Source of the DNA: CAYGKP01 sp964350605
GTDB taxonomy: Bacteria > Bacteroidota > Bacteroidia > Cytophagales > JAAEPT01
Direction of reading: 5' to 3'
Length of the DNA stretch: 10,775 nt
NCBI GenBank assembly: GCA_964350605.1
Contig: CAYGKP010000077.1
Coordinates: forward strand, 1-10,775
Shown here: positions 6,455 to 10,775 of the stretch, in pieces
Position numbering within the stretch: the first letter of the stretch is position 1
Layout of the letters: every line of letters begins with the position of its first letter
Translations under genes and position numbers: made by a program
The notes under the pieces: generated by a model
Told to the model about the DNA's origin: nothing
What the model saw: only the letters and a program-made list of their open reading frames with translations
The model's database searches: none

Positions 6455-7567
6455 CTAGTTCCTGTTGACCAGGTAAATGATGCCACCAATGACCGCCACG
6501 CCAAGCAGAATCGCGATGGTAATCTTGATCCAGCTTTTCGGGTACTCGCCTTGGACTTCCCCCGTGCGGGCATTGACCAGGTAGCGATAGACCTTGTTCT
6601 TGTAGCGATAGGCGCACATCCACACGGGCAGCAGGATGTGCTTGAAGGTCATCTCTTGATAGTGCGGGTTCATCGACGAGATGCGCTGGTGGTCGCCGCC
6701 GATGTCATACTTGATCGTCTGGCGAATCACTTCCTCCATCTTTACTTGGCAATTCGCCCACCCATCAGGCAAGGCGACGTGATAGGCCTCGGCCCGAAAA
6801 CCGGTGAGGTACTTTTCGCTGAAGGGCACCAGTTCGTTCAGGTCCCAGGGCTCCAACTTTTCGAGCAACTTGAAAGGCAAGGACTCTGAAGCAATGACAA
6901 GCACATCGTCAAAGCTGTCGTGCACACGGCCTGCGGCATAGGTCCAGATGATCTTGGTGCGTGTACGGGTCACCGGCTTACCATTCTCGTAGGCCGTGTA
7001 GGTCTCCGTATAGTTGGTGCCTCGTTGGCCCGTGTAATCGGTCGTTACCTCTGCATCGAAGGTCCAAAACGGCACGTACATGCCCTTGAGCTTCTCGGGG
7101 TGCGCGGCGTATTTCTTGAGGTTCGAAGGGGCCCAGAATCGTTTCTTCAACCAGAGGTGAAACTCCGCAAACGATTCCTTGGACGACCACTTAAACGGCA
7201 GCAGCGACTTGGGTTCGATCAGCGAACACGTCGTCCCGTTACTGACCACCAGCGGCGTCGCACAGAAAGCGCATTCGTCGGCCACCACGTTGGGCGCCAT
7301 TGTCTGCTCGGCCCCACAGCCTTCGCACTTGACCATGACCACCTCCAACTTGTCGGTGCCCGCGGCCACATCGCGCAGGTAGGTTTCCAGGTCCAGTTCC
7401 TCGACGGCTTCGGTGCCGACGGCGAACTCGTTCACCGTGCCGCAATAGGGGCACTCGAGCGCCGAAGTGCCGGGCGAGAATTGGAGGCTCCCCCCACAGT
7501 TGGTGCACTTGGACTCCTTCTGTTGGGTCTGGGTAAAGGAGGGGTCGATTTGGTTGGGCTCATCCAT
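6455..7567 (-). CDS. Double zinc-ribbon protein with C-terminal membrane anchor (YdjG-like)
   Basis: 370 residues from ATG 7567, 34 bases after the SPFH gene on the same strand; the frame is open further upstream but would run into that gene. Two treble-clef zinc ribbons are visible: Cys21-x2-Cys24 with Cys39-x2-Cys42, and Cys81-x2-Cys84 with Cys99-x2-Cys102. A globular middle follows (about 120-345; GMYVPFWTFDAEV, YTGQRGT, LLPVWMCAYRYKNKVYRYLVNARTGEVQG), then one transmembrane helix (348-366) and a very short tail. The bulk should be cytoplasmic and tail-anchored. Proteins of this build are often mislabelled as PriA or TFIIB-like zinc ribbons, but no helicase motif is present. Pairing with an SPFH protein matches the Bacillus YdjG/YdjI set linked to PspA and envelope stress. 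A role in membrane surveillance is inferred, not shown. Confidence 0.78.
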   Translation of the reverse strand: MDEPNQIDPSFTQTQQKESKCTNCGGSLQFSPGTSALECPYCGTVNEFAVGTEAVEELDLETYLRDVAAGTDKLEVVMVKCEGCGAEQTMAPNVVADECAFCATPLVVSNGTTCSLIEPKSLLPFKWSSKESFAEFHLWLKKRFWAPSNLKKYAAHPEKLKGMYVPFWTFDAEVTTDYTGQRGTNYTETYTAYENGKPVTRTRTKIIWTYAAGRVHDSFDDVLVIASESLPFKLLEKLEPWDLNELVPFSEKYLTGFRAEAYHVALPDGWANCQVKMEEVIRQTIKYDIGGDHQRISSMNPHYQEMTFKHILLPVWMCAYRYKNKVYRYLVNARTGEVQGEYPKSWIKITIAILLGVAVIGGIIYLVNRN

Positions 7568-7601
7568 GGTCGGTCGGTGGAGAGGTGAAAGAAGAAACCT
7601 T

Positions 7602-8741
7602 CTAGGCTGGCGGCGGTGGTGGGGGCACTGCACCAAACAGAGTCGTCAGCTCGGGCACCGCGCTCGCAGCAGCCCAGGCAGCCATGCCTTCCTTCCAGAC
7701 GTTGGTCTGTGGGGTCAGTTGGCCTTGGCCCACCATGCCTTGCAGCGTGGCCATCGGGAACGGGCCGGTCTGTTGGCCGTTGACCGCCACATAGAACATC
7801 GCCTGGCCAGGCATTGGCGGCGGACCGCCAGCGGCTGGCTGTTGGGGTTGCCCTTGCGGCTGGCCCTGCTGGTTCATGTTCTGCATGTTTTGGGCCATCA
7901 TGCCGGTCATCATGTTGCCCATGCCCATGCCAACACCCATACCCATACCGGCACCGCCCATGCCTTCGTTGGCCGCTGCGGTTTCGATCGACTTGGCCAT
8001 TTTCAGTTGAGCGAGCTGCTGGGTGTTCACCCGACCCAGACGCGAGTACTCGAAGATCTCCTTCTTGATTTCTTCGGGCATCGAAACGTTCTCGACCAAA
8101 AACTTGGTGAGGTTCAAGCCGTAATCGGCCTCCATCTCCGGCTTAAGGGTTTCGTGCGCCGCTTGCGAAAGCTCGTTGACGTTCGAGGCCAGTTTTTCCA
8201 CCGGAATCTCGTTCTCGCCCAAATGGTCGGTGAAGCGCGTGTTGATCAGGCTGCGGATCTGGCCCTGCACCTGTTCGGTGGTGAAGCTGTCGTCGGTGCC
8301 GACCACTTCTTTGAGGAACATCGCCGCATCGTGCACACGGAACGCATAGGACCCGAAGGCACGCACCTCGAACATTCCGAAGCGGTCATCCGAAAGGGTG
8401 ATCGGGCTGGGCGTTCCCCATTTCTGGTCAAGGAACTGCTTGGTGTTCACGAAGTATACCTCGGCTTTGAAGGGGCTTTTGAAGCCGTACTTCCAGCCTT
8501 TGAGGGTCGAGAGCAGTGGGAGGTTTTCCGTCTCCAGGGTGTACATGCCAGGCTTAAAGACGTCGGCCAGTTGGCCTTCGTTCACGAACACAGCGACCTG
8601 CGACTCGCGCACCGTCAGCTTCGCGCCATTCTTGATTTCGTTTCCGTATCGCTCGAAGCGATGAACAATTGTATCGTTGCTCGAATCGAGCCATTCGATC
8701 ACGTCGATGAACTCGCCTTTGATCTTTGAGAAAAGGCCCAT
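7602..8741 (-). CDS. SPFH-domain protein with Met/Gly-rich linker and GYF_2 domain (YdjI-like)
   Basis: 379 residues from ATG 8741 (MGLFSKIKGEFIDVIEW), the start typical of YdjI-type 'virion core protein' SPFH members; an ATG at 8852 in the same frame adds unconserved sequence. The SPFH region covers about residues 25-240 (VRESQVAVFVNEGQLADVFKPG, LPLLSTLKGWKYGFKSPFKAEVYFVNTKQF, RAFGSYAFRVHD, LGLNLTKFLVENVSMPEE-like segment). A low-complexity linker follows: Met/Gly-rich (259-290) then Gln/Pro-rich (291-312). Residues 315-369 form a GYF_2 domain (FYVAVNGQQTGPF, WKEGMAAWAAASAVPEL), usually a peptide- or protein-binding module. The last residues are six prolines and Ala. SPFH proteins form large membrane-bound assemblies. 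Together with the tail-anchored zinc-ribbon protein downstream, it probably forms a membrane-associated complex. First gene of the presumed operon. Confidence 0.85.
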   Translation of the reverse strand: MGLFSKIKGEFIDVIEWLDSSNDTIVHRFERYGNEIKNGAKLTVRESQVAVFVNEGQLADVFKPGMYTLETENLPLLSTLKGWKYGFKSPFKAEVYFVNTKQFLDQKWGTPSPITLSDDRFGMFEVRAFGSYAFRVHDAAMFLKEVVGTDDSFTTEQVQGQIRSLINTRFTDHLGENEIPVEKLASNVNELSQAAHETLKPEMEADYGLNLTKFLVENVSMPEEIKKEIFEYSRLGRVNTQQLAQLKMAKSIETAAANEGMGGAGMGMGVGMGMGNMMTGMMAQNMQNMNQQGQPQGQPQQPAAGGPPPMPGQAMFYVAVNGQQTGPFPMATLQGMVGQGQLTPQTNVWKEGMAAWAAASAVPELTTLFGAVPPPPPPA

Positions 8742-8949
8742 AATCAGTTGGGGTTGGTGTGCGTTGGCGTGGGTTGAAGGGGTAAGATATTGAAAAAGCC
8801 GGTTCAGTACCCAGGCAATCCGAACCATTTCGGCCCAATTGTTGAATGGCACGAGCGAGAAAAAACCAGTAGCTTGTCACTCCTGACCAGCCTACTCCTT
8901 TTCGGTCGCAAGACCAATCACTCTGTTTTTCCGCCAACGCTTCCCACTG
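8742..8949. other. Divergent intergenic region, SPFH operon / TPR gene
   Basis: These 208 bases separate two divergent genes and should hold both promoters. Apart from the 10-bp repeats, a weak minus-strand -7-like TATCTTAC (8789-8782) and a plus-strand T-rich stretch near 8893-8903 were seen, neither convincing. Open frames crossing this region in both directions have no recognisable protein content. Confidence 0.5.
8751..8780. repeat. Three tandem imperfect 10-bp direct repeats
   Basis: The bases fall into units GGGTTGGTGT, GCGTTGGCGT and GGGTTGAAGG, in consecutive 10-base steps; GTTG recurs at 8753, 8763 and 8773, and again at 8747. The array lies 10-39 bases upstream of the SPFH start. 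In the mRNA it would give a C/A-rich, probably unstructured leader; as DNA it places the same face of the helix every turn, so it could be a regulator site. Function unknown. Confidence 0.45.
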
Positions 8950-9624
8950 ATGCTTGCCCGTCTTTTCCTCTTGCTTCCCTTGGCCTTGCTAACTCTCTCG
9001 TTGCAAGCCCAAAAAGTTGAAACCATTCAAACCAAAGCTTCGAAGAATAAGGAGGCCATGGCCCACTTCAATGAAGGTCAACAAGCCTTCGACGCGGGCA
9101 AATACGGCCAAGCCGCCAAGTCGTTCCGCGCTGCTACTTTGGCCGACCCAGGATTCGTGGATGCCTACGACAACCTGGGGCTGGCGTTTCTGGAGAAAGG
9201 AAAACTCGATTCGGCGGAGTTTTACACCAACTGGTCCATCAAACTCGACCCGAAGGGTACAGCAGCCCGCCAAAACTTGGCCCTGATCCATTTCCAACAA
9301 GGAAAACTCGAATCGTCACTCAGCGAGTACCAAGAGCTTCAAGCCCTGGCCCCTAAGGATGCGGAAGGCTATTACGGCGCGGCAGAAGCCTTACTCGCGC
9401 TCGACCGCTACGGCGAGGCGAAAACCCAAGCCCAAAAAGCCATCGACATCTATAAGGCCGAGGACAGCCCCTTTCTCTTCGATGCCCACTTGTTGAAAGG
9501 CATGGCCCATTACCTGGATGGCGAGAACGACGCGGCGCGCGAACATTTGGACGCAGCGACCCGCAACGGGCGCACAGTGCCTAACTGGATTCTGAAAGAG
9601 TTGGGCCTGGAGCCCGCCCGCTAG
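8950..9624 (+). CDS. Periplasmic tetratricopeptide-repeat protein
   Basis: 224 residues with a clear signal peptide (MLARLFLLLPLALLTLSLQA, likely cleaved before Gln21), so the protein acts in the periplasm or at the cell surface; no lipobox cysteine is present. The mature part is built of TPR helices at roughly 34-67 (AMAHFNEGQQAFDAGKYGQAAKSF), 68-101 (AYDNLGLAFLEKGKLDSAEFY), 102-135 (RQNLALIHFQQGKLESSLSEY) and 136-169 (YYGAAEALLALDRYGEAKTQA), plus a divergent repeat at about 177-206 (HLLKGMAHYLDGENDAAREHL). TPR arrays bind other proteins; the partner is not evident. It stands alone on its strand, diverges from the SPFH operon, and its TAG interlocks with the stop of the convergent coiled-coil gene. 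The ATG at 8950 directly begins the signal peptide. Confidence 0.85.
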   Translation: MLARLFLLLPLALLTLSLQAQKVETIQTKASKNKEAMAHFNEGQQAFDAGKYGQAAKSFRAATLADPGFVDAYDNLGLAFLEKGKLDSAEFYTNWSIKLDPKGTAARQNLALIHFQQGKLESSLSEYQELQALAPKDAEGYYGAAEALLALDRYGEAKTQAQKAIDIYKAEDSPFLFDAHLLKGMAHYLDGENDAAREHLDAATRNGRTVPNWILKELGLEPAR

Positions 9625-10061
9625 CGGCGCTTTCCGCCTTGCTCGTAGGCCGCGATGCGCTCGGCGGCGCTTTCTGCTTCCAACGTGCCGGGGTAGACCT
9701 TGACAATCGTCCGGCAGACGCGGATGGCTGCCTCTGGCTCTTTCTCCTTTTCTAGTTGAGTGGCCAGCGATAACAGATCGCCCGCCGCCCCCTTCATTCG
9801 AATGACCTGAACCTCCAAGGCGTTGATCTCGCGATCAAGGGAGTTATATTGGTGCTTGAGGCGCAGAATCTCGGCCATCTGCAAGCTGTTTAGGTGCGAG
9901 AGTGAGCCTACCTTACTTTCCAGTTGCTCGTTTTCGTACCGACAGTAATTGAGCTTCGACTCCAAAATCTCCTGCTCGGTTTGGGCCTGTGCAGCCCATG
10001 CAGCACCCATCAGCCCACAGAGCAACAAAAAACGAATGATGCGTACAGAACAGCGGTCCAT
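9621..10061 (-). CDS. Secreted coiled-coil protein with a C-terminal TPR-like hairpin
   Basis: 146 residues from ATG 10061; the frame is open to 10193, but this Met begins a signal peptide (RIIRFLLLCGLMGAAWAAQA, likely cleaved before Gln27). Residues about 28-105 show heptad spacing and charged helices (EQEILESKLNYCRYENEQLE, LRLKHQYNSLDREINALEVQV), expected to form a coiled coil. The end (EAAIRVCRTIVKVYPGTLEAESAAERIAAY) looks like a single TPR hairpin. The build recalls a shortened CpoB/YbgF, but without evidence of Tol-Pal neighbours no such role is claimed. It faces the TPR gene tail-to-tail and the next gene head-to-head. A -7-like TATCTTCG (minus strand, 10078-10071) lies nine bases before the start. 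Confidence 0.72.
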   Translation of the reverse strand: MDRCSVRIIRFLLLCGLMGAAWAAQAQTEQEILESKLNYCRYENEQLESKVGSLSHLNSLQMAEILRLKHQYNSLDREINALEVQVIRMKGAAGDLLSLATQLEKEKEPEAAIRVCRTIVKVYPGTLEAESAAERIAAYEQGGKRR

Positions 10062-10629
10062 CTCGGGGGGCGAAGATAGGAGAATCCCCGGCCCCCGCCG
10101 CCACTCGCTCGTTTGGGTACTGCTCGTTCTTGCCTGGATGCTACCTACTCGGCCAGGTTTGGCCCAAGGGTTGGCCTTCGAGGGCGGGGCCAACTACCTC
10201 ACCCGTATCGAGGGCGGCGGCTTTCATTTGCGCCTCGTGGCCAGCCACAAACCCACCTGGGCCTGGACCTTCGGCTACCTGGCGACTTTCGACATTAAGA
10301 AGCCAAGCGAGGACGGCGTGGGGCGGCGCGAACGGCTCTCGACTTTCCATGTGACTGGGCGACGACCTTTCAACCTGGGCGAGTCCTGGGAACTGGCGCC
10401 GATGATCGGCCTGCAATTCGCGCGGCGGCGCGTAACATTGGTTGACTTGAACAACCAAGTCGAGGAAAAAACGAGCCACCTGGGGCCCTTGTTGGGCTTG
10501 AACCTGAAGTGGAAGCCCGGCGCGATCCAGCCCTATGTCGAGGCGGAGTGGTTGGTTCATGACTACAGTCACGGCGCATTTTTGGTGGGGATTCAGGTTT
10601 GGTTGAAGAAAACCGCACAACAACCCTGA
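10036..10629 (+). CDS. Small outer-membrane beta-barrel-like protein
   Basis: 197 residues from ATG 10036 (an ATG also at 10039). The start is set by an A-rich run just before it (CAACAAAAAACGA), the kind of ribosome-binding context common in Bacteroidota. No usual start codon lies between 10042 and the hydrophobic core. This leaves a long basic n-region (about 24 residues) before VWVLLVLAWML and a likely cleavage after GLA (41-43). The mature protein has alternating beta-strand patterns: GLAFEGGANYLTRIEGGGFHLRLVA, WTFGYLATFDI, LAPMIGLQFARRRVTLV, LGPLLGLNLKWKPG, IQPYVEAEWLV and a last strand AFLVGIQVWLKK. A small porin-like barrel is likely; function unknown. The start overlaps the divergent coiled-coil gene's start by 26 bases, so one of the two starts may be wrong. 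Confidence 0.65.
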   Translation: MMRTEQRSISGGEDRRIPGPRRHSLVWVLLVLAWMLPTRPGLAQGLAFEGGANYLTRIEGGGFHLRLVASHKPTWAWTFGYLATFDIKKPSEDGVGRRERLSTFHVTGRRPFNLGESWELAPMIGLQFARRRVTLVDLNNQVEEKTSHLGPLLGLNLKWKPGAIQPYVEAEWLVHDYSHGAFLVGIQVWLKKTAQQP

Positions 10630-10662
10630 CCTTCGCCGGGCCCAACGGGCAACAGCAAACTC

Positions 10663-10775
10663 ATGAAACCAAGCCCCTCTCCTCCCGACGAGCAGTATGC
10701 GATTGCCGACCTTGAACGGCTTTCGGGCATCAAGGCGCACACCTTGCGGGCGTGGGAGAAGCGCTACAACTTCAT
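10663..10775 (+). CDS. MerR-family transcriptional regulator, N-terminal fragment
   Basis: Begins at ATG 10663, 33 bases after the previous stop, and runs off the right edge after 37 codons. After a proline-rich leader, residues from Tyr12 (YAIADLERLSGIKAHTLRAW, then EKRYNF) match the winged-helix DNA-binding domain of MerR-type regulators, especially the Bacteroidota form close to LitR/CarH, where such a domain is usually followed by a cobalamin-binding domain. Whether the B12 domain is present lies outside the window. Genes controlled by LitR/CarH-like proteins often concern carotenoids or light, but nothing of that kind is in view. It could share a transcript with the barrel gene upstream. 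Confidence 0.85.
   Translation, partial: MKPSPSPPDEQYAIADLERLSGIKAHTLRAWEKRYNF

Noticed and set aside
6455..7567. Identification of the zinc-ribbon protein as primosomal helicase PriA or a transcription factor.
   Set aside because: There are no Walker or helicase motifs; the two CxxC pairs and the C-terminal membrane helix fit the SPFH-associated family instead.
7467..8729. A 420-codon plus-strand frame opposite the SPFH gene and part of the zinc-ribbon gene.
   Set aside because: Its His/Ala/Leu-rich sequence is the antisense image of the SPFH gene; the minus-strand domains are unambiguous.
8790..9020. A 76-codon plus-strand frame ahead of the TPR gene.
   Set aside because: It overlaps the signal peptide of the TPR protein in another frame and has no protein-like features.
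10637..10651. Short GC-rich hairpin (GCCC-AAC-GGGC) after the barrel-like gene as a terminator.
   Set aside because: The stem is only about four pairs and no T-run follows.

Overview
The window looks like a draft-genome scaffold piece from a GC-rich member of the Bacteroidota. This rests on four things: a eukaryote-type (GT3) glycogen synthase beside a GT35 phosphorylase; almost no Shine-Dalgarno sequences, with A-rich stretches before some starts; promoter-like elements resembling the Bacteroidota pattern (TTTG, about 20 bp, TAnnTTTG); and many small signal-peptide proteins of beta-barrel, TPR or coiled-coil type. No rank below phylum can be given from sequence alone. A 10-N scaffold gap lies inside the glycogen synthase gene.

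Region 1 (1-5256) is a glycogen locus. It holds the 3' end of an alpha-glucan phosphorylase (+), a convergent operon of a polysaccharide pyruvyl transferase-family gene translationally coupled to the debranching enzyme glgX (-), and a divergent GT3 glycogen synthase (+). Synthase builds the alpha-1,4 chains, GlgX removes branches and phosphorylase shortens chains. No branching enzyme or ADP-glucose pyrophosphorylase is present here. The pyruvyl transferase is the odd partner. The visible part of the phosphorylase carries Thr where classical enzymes carry the PLP-binding lysine.

Region 2 (5306-6151) is one secreted, probably outer-membrane beta-barrel protein of unknown function.

Region 3 (6148-8741, minus strand) is a putative operon: an SPFH-domain protein with a Met/Gly-rich linker and a C-terminal GYF_2 domain, then a double zinc-ribbon protein with a C-terminal membrane anchor, then a 71-residue single-span membrane protein. 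The first two resemble the YdjI/YdjG pair that works with PspA in Bacillus envelope stress. No PspA is visible here, and the third gene may be an undescribed partner.

Region 4 (8950-10629) holds a periplasmic TPR protein (+), a convergent coiled-coil protein (-), and, head-to-head with the latter, a small beta-barrel-like protein (+). The window ends in the DNA-binding domain of a MerR-family regulator.

The layout is very compact. All three convergent gene pairs overlap by exactly four bases through interlocked stop codons (CTAG, TTAG, CTAG), one same-strand pair overlaps as ATGA, and one divergent pair seems to overlap at its starts.
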